From contig BDGG01000003.1 in the NCBI GenBank assembly GCA_001949185.1, forward strand, positions 3,889,158 to 3,953,157: a stretch of DNA of 64,000 bases. Direction: 5' to 3'. The stretch is from Ramazzottius varieornatus (lineage: Eukaryota > Tardigrada > Eutardigrada > Parachela > Ramazzottiidae). A model generated the notes under the pieces. The model worked only from the letters and a program-made list of their open reading frames with translations. It did no database searches and was not told the origin of the DNA. Made by a program: the position numbers and the translations under genes. This document shows, one piece after another, positions 41,504 to 53,413 of the stretch; the stretch's first letter is position 1; each line of letters opens with the position of its first letter.

Positions 41504-41661
41504 TTGTTTTCCTCAGCTTCCTTTTCCTGCTTGTGTGCAAGTGAGTGAGATTGGTGATACTTCCTGTTGTGGTACCGTGTAGCGTGAAGCTTTGTAGTCG
41601 TTGTTTTGTTTCTCTTGTTTGGTACCGTATCAGTGGCTCATGTCTTGCTTTGCTTCAACAG

Positions 41662-41981
41662 GTAACGGTCGTGGTAACGGTAGCCGTGCCAATGGTGGGG
41701 GTAGTGGTAACCAGAATGGCGGCTCGAACCAACAGCAGGCCAAACAGATCACTTTGTATCTGCAGGCGGATGGTAAGACGTACGCGGCGGCTCAACCGGG
41801 CAACGGTGGCGGTGCTGGACGCAACGGTGGCGGCGGTGGTAACAACAACGGTGGCAATGGTGCTGGTGGTGCTCGCAGGTCGCGCAACCGTCGCAATCGC
41901 AACCGCAATGGAAAAGCCACCGGTGGCAACGCTGGTCAGACCCAAAGTGTCCTTCTTGTAGCCTCCAAAGCTCGAGTTTAG
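41662..41981 (+). CDS. LSM14: Probable alternative last exon of LSM14 (Gly/Asn/Arg-rich)
   Basis: An acceptor (cttcaacag) precedes an open frame GNGRGNGSRANGGG ... KQITLYLQADGKTYAAAQPG ... ARRSRNRRNRNRNGK that ends at TAG 41979-41981. The phase fits exactly with a GTGTGT donor at 41120 inside the last coding exon of LSM14, after QQNQ. Composition continues the RGG/Gly-rich character of that tail. It may instead be the second exon of another small gene. The intervening 542 bp hold one palindromic repeat (41404-41503). Confidence 0.6.
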
Positions 41982-42264
41982 CTAGTAGCCTTCTTGCTCT
42001 TTGTGTTGTTCCCCCGATGAAAAGGTTTTATGTCGCACTGCCATTGGTTCGTTTCTCCTTTTTTCTATTTCCTATTTTATGCCGACTGTTTTTCCTGTCC
42101 TTTCGAATACAGCTTACTGTTGCACGAGTATTGAATAGATTCCTGTTTGATATTCAACAACGATGGTTTAGTTTCCAGAAATAGTTCGTTCGTGTCCGTA
42201 AGATCAAAGTTAGCTGAGGGAAAAATTTGTTTAGGGAAAATCTTAGAGAAAAATGCAAAGGAAA

Positions 42265-43989
42265 TCAGGACGTTCGCACTGCTCTTGTGAAAAGATACTC
42301 TGTGAAGTGCTGAGATTCGATACCGCCACCGTTGCTCGCCGCTATCTTGAAGCCAGAGTTGAGAAGTCTTTGGATCACTTGAATGGAATTCAGCTTGCAG
42401 TATCCGTTGAGAGGGAACCGCGCGAGATGATTGAGGTCAGTGTTCCACGTTGCATGTCCGCGACCATTCGTACTGAGGGCGTCAGATATCTCCGGAAACA
42501 CTTCTTCGGCGATGCTTCGTTCTGAAGTAAGAGTTATTCTCTCTCCAAGGTCCGGTGTGATAAGAATGGTTACGCAGTCGTGGTTGGAGAAGGTGACTTC
42601 CGGTGTGGTGGAGCGGTTATCCGCAGGTGGCGCTGTGGTCGCGAACGTGTTGCGTCCGTTGGACAGGCTGACTTTTCGGCTTCGTTTGGCTGGTCGTGGT
42701 GATTCTAATTCCTCATCTGGCTCTACGGGTTTTCGCTCGAGATGTTCTTCAATATCTTGCACCATACCGGGAACACTGAACCATTTGGCTTCTTCGTACA
42801 GCAACGCCCATTCCTGGAAAGTCTTTGGGACCATCAAGCGACCATGGCGAACGTAGTTGAGGACGTGACGGAACATGCGGCCATCTCGATCCAGAAAGTA
42901 GTGTTGTTTCAGGGAATCGAGAACGATTGGAATGTTTCCGTTGAAGAGCTTTGCCAGCCGAGACTCAGGGAACCTGCTCAAAATATGACACAATCCGAAT
43001 ATTACCGGAGAAAGCCCATTTTGATGGAGGAAATAAGAATTAGACTTCACTGTCGCGCAAAGGTCGACAGAAAATTTTCTTTCTCAAAATACAGATGGAT
43101 TTTTAGGATGACGGACACAATAGGCGATATCATGCTATCTGGAATTAGCAGGACTCGTTTCTTCGCACGACATGATATCTGTGTTTTTTGCTCCGGGCAA
43201 TCACAGAAAAAATTTGCCGGGGAAAAGTGTGATTGAAGGCACTTCTGGCGTTTTTGGACATAAATCAAGCTGACGTGAGAAATCGGCTATCGCTTTCTTT
43301 GTACGAGAAGCCGTGTAGTGTGTTAGCGCATTCAGAGATGGCGACAAGGAACACCGCAGTTTCTAGCCGAACACATGTAAAAAATATTTGGCGTGAGTGA
43401 TACCCGTGTCAGTCGACGCTGGAGGCTCTTCGCTGTCGAGCATACTCGCAATGGTTGGTAATCGACAAACTTGTAACTTCTTTCACCTATTGTACCACTT
43501 ACTTTGTCAGGGTTTCCAGCGATGAAGTATATATGATCCCTCCCACGTCAATATGAACGGGTGCTAAAATGAACAATCATTATATGTTACCGAAATTCTG
43601 CCCGTTCCCGAGATATCAAGGTTCACAAAAGAGTAACGCGATCTTTGACCACCCTGCATACATGTTAAACATTGCACATGCCGGAAACCGCGATTCAGGA
43701 GCGTGAAATCTGGTCCTTTCTACTAACCGGTGTAGCAAGTTGTGGGTGCTGACAGCGGGATACCCACGGGATATTTCCGTGGGGCTTGCTGTTGTTGCTG
43801 CTGCTGCTGCTGCTGTTGCAGAACAGCCTGGTTGTTGACGGATCGCGGAGCCACGGAAGATAGTCCGTTGCCGTTGGAATGCTCTACTGGGGTCTTCGGA
43901 GAGAGAATTGGTGACGGTGGAGAAGGCGAAGACTGGATGCTGACTATGACGGACCGCTTGACATCGCTCATGCTTCTTCGGTCCTCCAT
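42265..43989 (-). CDS. KCTD15: KCTD1/KCTD15-like BTB/T1 domain protein
   Basis: Exon 1 starts at 43989 (MEDRRSMSDVKR) and includes a run of eleven Gln encoded mainly by CAG. A middle exon at about 43504-43563 encodes APVHIDVGGIIYTSSLETLTK, the start of the BTB/T1 fold. The last exon continues with FPESRLAKLFNGNIPIVLDS, HYFLDRDGRMFRHVLNYVRHG and FQEWALLYEEAKWF. After an acidic/basic linker comes the C-terminal domain TPDLGERITLTSERSIAEEVF ... RFPLNGYCKLNSIQVIQRLL ... ASNGGGIESQHFTEYLF. That C-terminal domain is specific to the KCTD1/KCTD15 subgroup, which forms pentamers and represses AP-2 transcription factors and some G-protein and Wnt signalling in vertebrates. The polyQ tract is not a family hallmark. 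The gene is convergent with LSM14. Confidence 0.92.
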
Positions 43990-45552
43990 ACGAATCAGAC
44001 TATCTTGCTACTATCTAGGAACGAGCAAGAAGGTGTTAAGCCAAACAATAGCCTCAAAGCAGTGATGTGTTCGGTTCTACAAGAAAACACGAGAAAAATT
44101 ATCTTTCCCGCACATCGATAAGATCAAAAGTGTCACTCGAAAAAGTCTGCGAGCAATATTGCCGAAGTAGCACCGCGCTAGCTACGGTCGAAGCCTTTTG
44201 ACATTATGCTCTGGCGATTGCTTTGGCTTTCGCTAGTCGTACCATCGCGCGCCATCGTGCACGGTTGAGGGACGTGAATTTGCCTGCAGGGCATGTGCTG
44301 CTCGAAGGAACTGCATGGCTAGTGTTCAGCCAAAATCTACTACTCTATAATATCCACCTCGGCTGCAACTGTGCACCAAGAGGATGGATGGAGTTGAAAG
44401 GCATTTCATTCTGCTTCTGATGGTTTGTCTAAATACCCCCGGGCTCAACATGATTCCATTTCACTGGGGCTTCCTCCCCATTCCCTCAAATGCCGGTGAT
44501 GCAGCTGTTCTCTGCGGCACGCACTTCCTCTTTGCACCATGCCCTCTTTCCTGCGCAACGAAAGGCAACTATCCTCCAGGCAAATCAGTCCTACATCTAT
44601 CCACCCTCCCCCGTGTACCCTAAAGAAGAAGAGACGCTTTCTCTGCGTGCAGGCCCGGGATGCCCCGAGGCTCCGACCGAGAGGATCATCATAGAGTAAT
44701 GCCCTTCCGCTAGATTCAGGCTCTGACGCTCGGCAACCTCGGCAACTGAAGAGAGGGTTCCCAACGATCGGCCTACAACGTCGAAAAAACAGCACCGTAT
44801 TTCCCCACAACTCTCTGTACCAAAATAAGATCTCCATGAGAAACACTTTTGAAAAAAAGATGGGCTAACAGAACGTGCAGGGTCGCTATCTCAAGTGGCG
44901 CACCCTTCCAGCCATCAACAATGGAAGACTGCGCCGCTTGAGAGATCGATCTTGTGCGTTTTACTCCCGTTTTAGTGTTATTCGAAGTCCATTTCTCTGA
45001 TTAAATAAGGTCCTTTTTATGGCAGTTTGAATTCAGGAACAGCAGTAACTTCAAATTAGCTTCGATCGGTACGATAACAATTTTTTTCCTGGTTGTTTGT
45101 TCACCGATTTCGCTTTCACGCACACTGCACTGTACAAAAAGGCGCTACGGCATTCGTCGTTTGTCGTCATCTCTGTAAACTTTCCGCATGAACGAGCCGC
45201 GGGCCGCATTTTTCATGTAGCTGCATGGAGCGCACAACCCTCGAGCAATGTACGGCATTATATTGTGCTGAATGTAGCCTTCAACAAACGCCGCTCGTTA
45301 TCGACAATATCGAACATCTTACGTGAGGCATTTTATTGACGAATGTGTTGCAACAAAAAGCCCAACCTTTCTCAAAAAAAGTAACGTGCGTATTCTGGAG
45401 AGAAAAAACCCCTGGCGCATAACGGAAGTTTTCCTGTTAGAAGAACGAAGATGAGTGTGTATATTAAGATTGTTAAAACAGTGAAACCGACAACTGGGCA
45501 AAAACTAGCAATGATCGTGTTATTAAAATTTCTGTCGTGAATAGCCACAGGT
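43990..45552. other. Intergenic between the KCTD gene and Myt1
   Basis: This stretch is upstream of the KCTD gene and downstream of the Myt1 gene. It holds one palindromic repeat (44880-44960). Open frames around 44.2-44.8 kb overlap on both strands with no domains. Confidence 0.4.
44880..44960. repeat. Palindromic repeat, copy 18 (intergenic)
   Basis: TCTCAAGTGGCGCACCC...GACTGCGCCGCTTGAGA core, right outer GATCTTGTGCG. Confidence 0.8.
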
Positions 45553-48478
45553 TTAAAGATCGTTTTCGTCTTCTACGCCATCTTCCAGTACACATACATG
45601 GTTCAGTTCGTTACTTTCTGGTTCGACAAACTGGAACTTCTTACTTGGGCTTCCCAGGTTCGAGCGGGTGGACATTGAAGGGCTGAAGTTTCCAGTTTCG
45701 TTCACCAGTCCGGAGCAGATGAGCGATTCTTCCCGTAGGTGATCTCCCATCTCGTCCTGAAGGGTCTCCATGAAGCTCTGCAACCATGTGACAACTCAAG
45801 TACAGGTAGATAGGATTGCTCAATGGGCTCGTTACGCACCATAGAGAGCAGAGAATCATCCGCATCCGCAAAGCTCGTTTCCGGTTCCACGACCATCGAC
45901 GTGTTCAAGTTCCCTGTCCCATTCATGCCGTTTCTTGAGAATCCATCCTCCGGATAGTGAAAGCTAAGTGTCTCTGGCTGGATGTCTACAGATGGAGAGC
46001 GCGCGGAGACCTTAGCGACCCCAGCTGCAAAATATCAAGACTACTAAACGTACGTGCCGATTTTCGTGCAGTAATATAGGAGCTCGGCAAAACAGCTCGA
46101 CCAGATCATTCGCCCCAATGGCGCACTGTTTTGGTGACATCACCTAGGAGCGCGCGCCACTGAAAGAAAAATCTGATCGAGTTGATTTGCCGAGCTTCCA
46201 TATTCTGAAATTCAGTATTGTCTGCACGCTGGAAATTCAAACCAACCGGTGAAGTTGTGTCGCAGGGCATGCTCGGCGAAACCGATGGTGGGTGGTGGTG
46301 TGGTGGGGCGTTCAGGAGTCCTCTTGGGCCAGAAGATGCCAGAGACCCACTTCCGCCCAAAGGTGAAAACGGAGCTAACCACACTCATTGCACAGTCCTG
46401 CAGTTTTAGCAGCGGTAGACTCTGAAGCAGAATAGCACTGAGCGACAACTAGCAATCGGTTCTTCGACGAGCTACGTACCATATGATGAAGTTTCCGGGT
46501 GAAGACATGGTACTTGACTGCGTCACACCGTAGGAGACTGCGTGGGCGCGGTCGTAGTTTGGGGCTTCGACTCAGCATCTGCCTGATGATCTGCTTCATT
46601 GACGCTGGGATTCCTACGAAGACAAGCGCGTCTAAAGAAATTGATGAGACGGCTCAAGCACCACAGTGCGACTTGCGTTCTTCTATTTGCGAAGGAAGGT
46701 TGCCTTCCCGCAACTTTCTCCACTGTGGTCCATGTCCATCCAGCTGGATATCGGTGCACAGTTCCAGCATGGTCATTCCCAAACTACGTGCACAGAACGA
46801 TAGAAGTAAAACGAGCGGCGCGAAGGAGTTGAGCGACGTACCTGAAGACATCGCAGGAGAAGCCAAGATTGCGAGATTCCAAGGCTTCGAGTGGCATGTA
46901 TCGGGCATCCCCGCCGTCCTTGTGGTCCTGGTACAGTTCAACAGTTTTAACTATAGTGAGCTTTTCCCACTGGGGAAGAGGAACAACATACTAACCGAAT
47001 CGGGGATGGTGATGAGGCTAAAGTCGCCCAGCTTTGTCACGCCGTGATGGTCAAGGAAGATGTTTTCTGGCTTGACATCTAAATGACAGAATTGTTTGCT
47101 GTGAATATGATCCAAGGCCTGAAAGCAAGACAAGAAAATTCAGACAAAATATCGAAACAAACTAGAGTAGGATATTTACAAGCAGCAGGTCCGTAAAGAT
47201 ATTCCAGAGCGCTGTCTGGGATAAGGGATAGTGAGCTGCAGCGTACGTGTCGAGCCTGAAGGGAAATAATCCAGTACTTAACGAAAAGCCGATACGATTA
47301 TTGTGAGTGTGAAATTCACCGTTCCGGAAGATATTCCATCTGGATATGGAAGTATCCCGACTCTTCCCAGCATTGCACGCATTCAACGACGTTCGGGTGA
47401 TCGGAGATGGCGCAATGTATGAACATTTCGTTCATCCATCGTAGCTGGTCGTGCTCTGGATCTTCGTTGCCGAAGCAGCTGGCGTATCGGTTGATGGATC
47501 GCTTCAGTGCGTAAATCTCGTTATTGCGCTTCCATCTAACTTTGAACACCTGTGAGGAAACATGAAGTTCCGACACAGCAATAGCTAATAGGGCGTACAG
47601 TCGTACATTGCGTTTGCAAGGAGGGCGACGAAACTAACCTCGGCAAAGTCACCGAAACCAATCCGCTCGATGATGTCGAATTCCTTCTCGAAATATCCCA
47701 CAGATAAATCTTGCAGGCTGCTATTGTCGATGAATCCTATAAGGCAAGAAGGGTTCTTAAATGTGGCAGTCATCCACCGGATCATAACAAGTAGAAGTCC
47801 GGCAAACAAACTCGACAAGATCTTTTTTCCAAGTGGCGCACACTTCGAGCAAGTGACGCTGACAACGTGCGCCACTTGGGGAAACAGTCTTGTCGGAGTT
47901 TGTTTAACGAGCTTCAAAGTTACAATTATTCTCGACAATCGATAGGACGACCACTCCTCCATCAGTAATAGGCAGTTTCGGACTTACCTGTGTATTTCTT
48001 GGCAGTGCTCAGCGAATGGAATCCTTGAGCATCATACTGGGACAATCGAGCAGACTTCTTGACACTGGTCAAGAACTTTTCCAGGTTGGCCATTTTACGC
48101 TGGGATGCACGCTTCTCTGTCGTCGGGTTGGACAATCTTCTACTGTGCTGCAGAAAACAAAATTGCTCTTCAGTCAAGGGCTCGCAACACACCGAAGTAA
48201 CAAAACCGGCTTACCTTGAATTTGAACAGATCAGCAGTGTATTCATCCTTTCCGTCGGCCAAAGCACCTTCTTTGACCAACAATAGTTCTGGATCTTCTT
48301 CCCAATCTGGACTTGACGTCCTCAAAAATCCCACGCTCGCCTTTCTTCCATTGACGACCGGTGCGACTGATGACGATTTGAGCAGGTGAGAGTCCTCTGG
48401 GACAGGCATGATAATTTCCGGAATGGATTCAAACAGTCTTCCTGTACCGTTGAACTGCGCTCCCAGACTCTGAAAATA
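45553..48478 (-). CDS. PKMYT1: Myt1/Wee1-family inhibitory Cdk1 kinase (first exon uncertain)
   Basis: The most upstream clear exon starts near 48478 ([20 protein letters not shown]), with an internal ATG at 48407-48409. Kinase motifs follow in order: the Gly-rich loop [16 protein letters not shown], the Lys strand EIYALKRS, the hinge [11 protein letters not shown], the catalytic loop [16 protein letters not shown], then KLGDFSLIT, then [20 protein letters not shown] and [10 protein letters not shown]. HLDVKPxNIFL is characteristic of Myt1 rather than Wee1. The DFG motif reads DFS, and the other catalytic Lys, Asp and Asn are present. A weakly hydrophobic segment after the kinase ([21 protein letters not shown]) could be the membrane anchor typical of Myt1. 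The acidic C-terminus ends ENDL. Myt1 phosphorylates Cdk1 on Thr14/Tyr15 at ER and Golgi membranes and holds cells in G2. A coding exon further upstream near 48.8 kb is possible. Palindromic repeats sit in two introns. Confidence 0.9.
46080..46199. repeat. Palindromic repeat, copy 19, near full length (Myt1 intron)
   Basis: Both outer arms are intact: GGAGCTCGGCAAAACAGCTC on the left and GATTTGCCGAGCTTCC on the right, around AATGGCGCACTG and GCGCGCGCCACTG. ATA is present on both flanks. Confidence 0.85.
47800..47916. repeat. Palindromic repeat, copy 20, near full length (Myt1 intron)
   Basis: CCGGCAAACAAACTCGACAA outer arm; CCAAGTGGCGCACAC...ACGTGCGCCACTTGG core; right outer GAGTTTGTTTAACGAGCTTC. 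Confidence 0.88.
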
Positions 48479-49103
48479 GCCCCGACACGTTCGGGGATAA
48501 TACAACAGTGCCTAAGCTATGAACCTGCAGCCGCGAAACAGCACTTACAAGCTATGACTTCGTCTTGGTGTCCGTCTATCCCGTCAACAGGTATAAGGTG
48601 TCTCACGGATCAAGATCCGGTCGTGAAATCATGCAGCTGGTTGTATCCGTCGACGATCGGTCAAAGATCATACCGACAGCCGAGGGAACCTTATGCTGTT
48701 GCTCACCAGTGTTGTATAGAATGGCTAGACAAACAGGACAAGAATGAACTGGGAAAGGTGAAGAGGAAAGATGTCCGACTTTCTGAGCACTGCTGACGAC
48801 TTCTGGGAATCCGACTTTTTGATGCCTGTTTTGTGACGTCACCGCCGCGCTCTCTTTCCTTTGTTACCTGCCGTTCCGCTGGTTACTTTACACCCTAAAT
48901 GCGGAGCGGCTATTGTCGTTTTCTTAAATTTATCGCAAACTGGTGATTAACGCACTGACAAGAAATCTTGAAAAAGTTGGAAAACATGAGGAATTCATCT
49001 CAACGTCGTCCTATCTCGTGTATGTACTGCTTGGTTCTTTGCCCAAGATACATCTAGTCCGCTTAGGTCGTTCGGGGAGACAACGTTCTAGTAATTCGGG
49101 AGG
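48479..49103. promoter_or_regulatory. Divergent promoter region of Myt1 and PDCD5
   Basis: The two genes point away from each other and the gap is about 625 bp. It contains an open minus-strand frame up to 48842 that could include the true first exon of Myt1. Promoter function is inferred from the arrangement. Confidence 0.4.
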
Positions 49104-49745
49104 ATGGATAATGATCTGGAACAACTACGTGCGCAGCGGATGGAGCAGATGAGACGACAAAATCCGGTAAGTGTTATGCCGCTGAAACGAAGTCTCTTCT
49201 TATGAACTCTGTTATCGATATCTTTGATGTTCTGCGACGTTTCGCGCGTCCAGCATTAACAAACTAAACAAAGGGCCGCTGCGCGAAGACTGCAGGGCTG
49301 TGTTCTTTGTCTTAGGGAATGGCCGCTCAAGGAGCATCCATGCCCACTTCCGCCGGAAACCAAGGACAACACAACCCTGAAGAGCAGAAACGTCAACAAG
49401 ATGAGATGAGACATTCGATTCTCTCGCAAGTACTGGATCAGTCGGCACGCGCAAGATGTATCTGATAAGAGATTGCGCTTGAATAACCGCAAGTCGCAGA
49501 ATACCTTAGGAGCTGAACAAACAACGCATATATAATACCTGCTGTATCTCCCTTCTCTAGTGAACACGATCGCGCTAGCTAAACCTGAGAAAGCCAGAAT
49601 GGTGGAAAACCTCATAGTGCAGATGGCAACGCGTGGACAACTCGGAGGGAAGCTGTCAGAAGAGCAATTTGTCCAAATCCTCTCGCAAGTCAGCGAGCAG
49701 ACCAAGCAAGCTACTACTGTGAAGGCGGGTGATAAAACTTTGTAG
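49104..49745 (+). CDS. PDCD5: PDCD5 homologue (DNA-binding TFAR19 family)
   Basis: Three exons join in phase: 49104-49166, 49316-49457 and 49561-49745. They encode MDNDLEQLRAQRMEQMRRQN, a Gln/Ser linker, the conserved block RHSILSQVLDQSARAR, LNTIALAKPEKARMVENLIVQ and MATRGQL ... EEQFVQILSQVSEQT. This is the three-helix core of the PDCD5 family, conserved from archaea to animals and involved in apoptosis and prefoldin/CCT-assisted folding. The protein ends KAGDKTL, so the basic and acidic extension seen at the end of vertebrate PDCD5 is missing. About 128 residues in total. Confidence 0.92.
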
Positions 49746-50509
49746 CTTCTGTGCTCTGTGTACTCCCGTCTACCCGGTAGTAAGTTTCGTTGGCATGATG
49801 AACAGGCCAGTCTTTTTTCCAGTTTGACCGGAGGAGAGTCGGCGATCTGTTCGGCGACGACGGCGACGAAGAATGAGCTCTGTAGCGGCCGAGAACCACT
49901 TGTGGGTAAAAGCGACGTATGTCCAGCACATCCGGGTTCTTCGCTCGACTCGAACGTTGATTATACTTTGACGGACTATTTCTGTGATAGCGCCTGAACG
50001 TTTCATGCTCTGTAATCTTATACGTTTTCGCATATCGCGACATGGTTTTTGAACATGCTATTCCGGAAAACGCAGTTAATCGGAACGGCTGTGGCAAATT
50101 GCGAAAGCCCGGGTGTGGTGCCATTTCGTACACGTACACTATGTCTTCTAGCTTTCGGAATGGTCCTTGGATGTTGGTCAGGGGACCAGAACATGAGAAT
50201 CTAATATCTGATTTTCTGTATTCATTGACGCGATTGCATCTTAATAGCAGACGCACTGCATCACTGATGCATGATTACGTAGTACGTCTCAACAGCGGTC
50301 GTTCTTTTACTGCTGAACTTTCACAAACCAAAAGCTGAGACGAACGAGAATACATCCGTCTTCGCATTCTCACAAGTGTTTTCGGCATGTACAATACAGA
50401 ATAATACATCAAGAAGGCACTTCAGATCAAAACTACAAGGAAGAATGAACTTGTAAACGTATAAAACAAGAAATTGGAACAGGCAATATCGAAACGGCCA
50501 AAGTGCAGT
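49746..50509. other. Convergent 3' region of PDCD5 and ELMO
   Basis: This is the space between two converging genes. A 180-codon minus-strand frame (50256-49714) overlaps the end of PDCD5, has no domains and no splice support, and is not called as a gene. Confidence 0.4.
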
Positions 50510-53241
50510 TTACAACAGGACCTTGAAATCAAAATTGTCAGGAAGCGGCGGCATCTTCGGAGTCTTGTCCGGAATAGGTACACCTTCCAATCCCAGCAAG
50601 CGAAGCTTGATCTCCCACATCAACAGGTCTTCCATATCTTGCGCGGCCAGCGGCGAACTCATCTCTTTTCCAAGCAAGAAGTGCAGCCCATCAGTCCACA
50701 TATGGAACACATCGGCATTCGGCGCAATGAAGTCCACCGTCTTCTTACTTTCAAAATCTAACACTAGAGAAAACACACAATAAGGCCCCGACTTCTTCGT
50801 TCTAGCATGCGGACAGTCTTTGCCAGTCAGAAGACTCTTAATGTCACTAATAGCCAGAACGTGTGGCATATCTTCCGGTGAAGAAATGACAGCGTCATCG
50901 CAATCGCCGTAGTGCAGCAGTTTCTTGTTGGTGGACAACCGACAACCCCACGACTGCCGCTTGTCTCCAAAGCGAAAGCCGTTTCCGCGTTCACGATGGA
51001 CGAAGTGGTTGCCCTTCTGCATGTAGCACAGGCGGTTCTCGGCGATCAAAGCGAGGATCTCTGGACGGAGCATCTCTCGTAGCTCGACCATAGGCTCGGC
51101 TTTGGACTCCAGTCCTTCTTTGGCAATGCGCCGTTCTTCTCGTATTCGGTTCACTTTAGCATAGTTGTAGTCTTTGATGCGATCTCGCCAGGCTTCCATC
51201 GTTGTAGGAGCTGGAGAATCTCGAAGAGAAAACGAGACCTGTAATCAAACACTCCTAGGCACGAAAAGAAAATGACAGCTCGGTATACAAACTCGCCACG
51301 ATTGGTTTTAAGTGGCTCACGTTTCAAGTGTCTTGGCTGACAGCGTGCGCCACTTGGCAAAACGATCTTGAAGAGTTTGCTTGGCTCGATTTCAAGTTGT
51401 TTAGAGTTTCAAACTTCACACCAAAGCGAAGGACCAACATACTTGTTCCTTGAGAACGTCGATGACTTTCGGGAAGTCTTGGTTGGTCGCTTTCATTTCC
51501 TTCCAAGTCTTGCTGATCGTATGCATAACCAACACATACGCATCTTCGAACGGAGAATCCGAAGAAAACACCACCCTATCATATTGACCCGACTGTTCAG
51601 CCGGGGAACTTCCAATGTTGAACACACCCACCAGAAGTCGAACCACTTCGACACTCGCTGCCAAAAACTGACACTCGGAAAAATCCCGCGAAAAACTCTC
51701 GAGGATCCATTGCCTGAACCTATCCACCTTCTTCGTGGCGAAGAAGTGCATACAGTCCAGGACTAACACTCCTTCCGGAATGGAAGCGAGATCTTCCAAG
51801 ACGGACTTGGGGTTTTTGAACCCAAGTCGGGAAAGTTCGTCAGAGTGGTCGCTGTTCTTACGAGACATGTTTGGTGTGACGGGTATCTCAGCTAGAACCG
51901 TCGATGTGCTCTTTCGCAGATCAGCGATCTGTTTTTCTGTCTGTTCAGTGTCTTGTACCGCAGAGCGTGTTCGGATTTGCGACACATTCAACAGGTTGAT
52001 TTGCAGTATCATAACTTGACGGGCGATCTCGGAGGAGACTGTATGGTCCAGTGGGATGACATCGTTCAAGATCGTGTTACGGATCTCTGGGGAGAGTATA
52101 CCGAGGGTGAGTTTCTCTCGGGCACTGTCGGAAGACTTGCTGAAGACCGCGTTGATGTACGACAAGACGTACTGTTGTGCGCTGGTTCGTTTCAGATGCT
52201 GGAAGAGATGCAAGCAGGAAATTTCTTTCTCGACCAGAGCTTGCTTCGAACTGTTCAGGAGGAGATACTCAAGGATGGCCAAAGAAGACTGGATGGTCGC
52301 GGAATCACAGTTTACACTTCTGTTAACGTATGAAGCCACCTGAAAAATATAAAGCCGAAGTTCGCAGACGTAAAACACGAAGTAACTGGAAAACGAATAG
52401 AATACGGCAGTGACAATGAGTCGGCCACCCCTAGATCTACAGGGATGTATGGGTGACCGACTCAACTACCTTGGCCCATCTGCGCAACACCACATGCGCT
52501 GAAGTGATTGAACAGCTTGTAAAATCGACCTGTCCTTGGACGTATCTCCGCTCTATTGTTTGGTTATTTGATGGCGAACCTTATTTATGAAAGCTTGGTC
52601 CACGATGTCCCAGGAAACGATCCCATGGTCCATCAACTCCAGGAAGCATCCCAACGTTACTGCAGTTACTTCTCCTAGCGAAGCAGTTGCCGGTGATTTT
52701 TCCCATCCGGCTCCTTCGATGATGTTGATCAGCAGGTCGATCCCTTGCTTGTTGATAAACTCCTGAGCGAACGTTATGTCGGATGCGTGGATATGAAGCT
52801 GCCGCAAAGCTTCCTGCTTTGTTGGTCCGTCGCCCATGTTGATGCTATCGACAATACTCTCGACATTCTTTTCTGGTGAAGGACACAAGCACAGAACGGA
52901 GCCATTCTTGACTTCTCCTCTATTTTTCTCTGTGACATAAGAGTGGGTTCTGTCTGTGAACTGTAGGGCAAAGTCGCCTGGACTTTCGATACTCCAGTTC
53001 TGGCACAGGTCGGACACGACGACGGACAGCGGCTTGGACTGGTCGAACGACACCATCTGGGGATTCTTCTTGGGATCATCTTTATAGAACTGTACACCGA
53101 TCTTGGCGATGTTCGAAGCTGACGGACGACTAGCTTGGGTAATTTCCTATAATGAACGGGATGTATCCAAACTCCGAAGGAGGAGGATATCACTATCACA
53201 CCTAAGGCTGATTACAATCACACCATTTATCGACTTACCAT
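50510..53241 (-). CDS. ELMO1: ELMO / CED-12 engulfment and motility protein
   Basis: The start codon at 53239-53241 forms the last three bases of exon 1, directly before GTAAGT. The next exon continues EITQASRPSASNIAKIGVQF. Domains in order are the Ras-binding-like N-terminus (SKPLSVVVSDLCQNWSIE, TEKNRGEVKNGSVL), Armadillo-type helices (ITFAQEFINKQGIDLL, LELMDHGIVSWD, SSLAILEYLLLNSSKQ), the ELMO domain (LGFKNPKSVLEDLASIPEGV, LDCMHFFATKK, MHTISKTWKEMKATNQDF), an atypical PH domain (WGCRLSTNKKLLHYGDCD, LLTGKDCPHARTKK, APNADVFHMWTDGLHFLLGK) and a C-terminal proline motif (IPDKTPKMPPLP). Such proteins bind the SH3 domain of DOCK180-type exchange factors to activate Rac for phagocytosis and migration. 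The C-terminal PxxP that docks that SH3 is intact. A palindromic repeat (51278-51390) lies in one intron. Confidence 0.94.
51278..51390. repeat. Palindromic repeat, copy 21 (ELMO intron)
   Basis: AGCTCGGTATACAAACTCGC outer; TAAGTGGCTCACGTTTC...GCGTGCGCCACTTGG core; right outer GAGTTTGCTTGGCTCG. Confidence 0.8.
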
Positions 53242-53413
53242 ATTCAGTTTCCCATCCAGTGGAGCGCGGATAGTATAAGTATCCGCTACTATCCTCAAAT
53301 CCAACGATGTGTTTTGAACTGTAGTAACGTTGCTTCAGAGGTACTGGAAGATTGAAACTGCTGCTGATTGGTCAGGCTCCACCTACTTTCAGTTTTGTTG
53401 AGTAGCCTACGAC

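Noticed and set aside
40879-41945. Ala/Thr/Val-rich minus-strand frames opposite the LSM14 Gly-rich exons
   Set aside because: They are complements of the Gly/Asn codon repeats.
44223-44846. Several overlapping frames on both strands between the KCTD gene and Myt1
   Set aside because: No domains, no consistent splice sites, and frames conflict with each other.
49714-50256. 180-codon minus-strand frame overlapping the end of PDCD5
   Set aside because: No domain, no splice support, and it overlaps a well-supported exon in the opposite sense.
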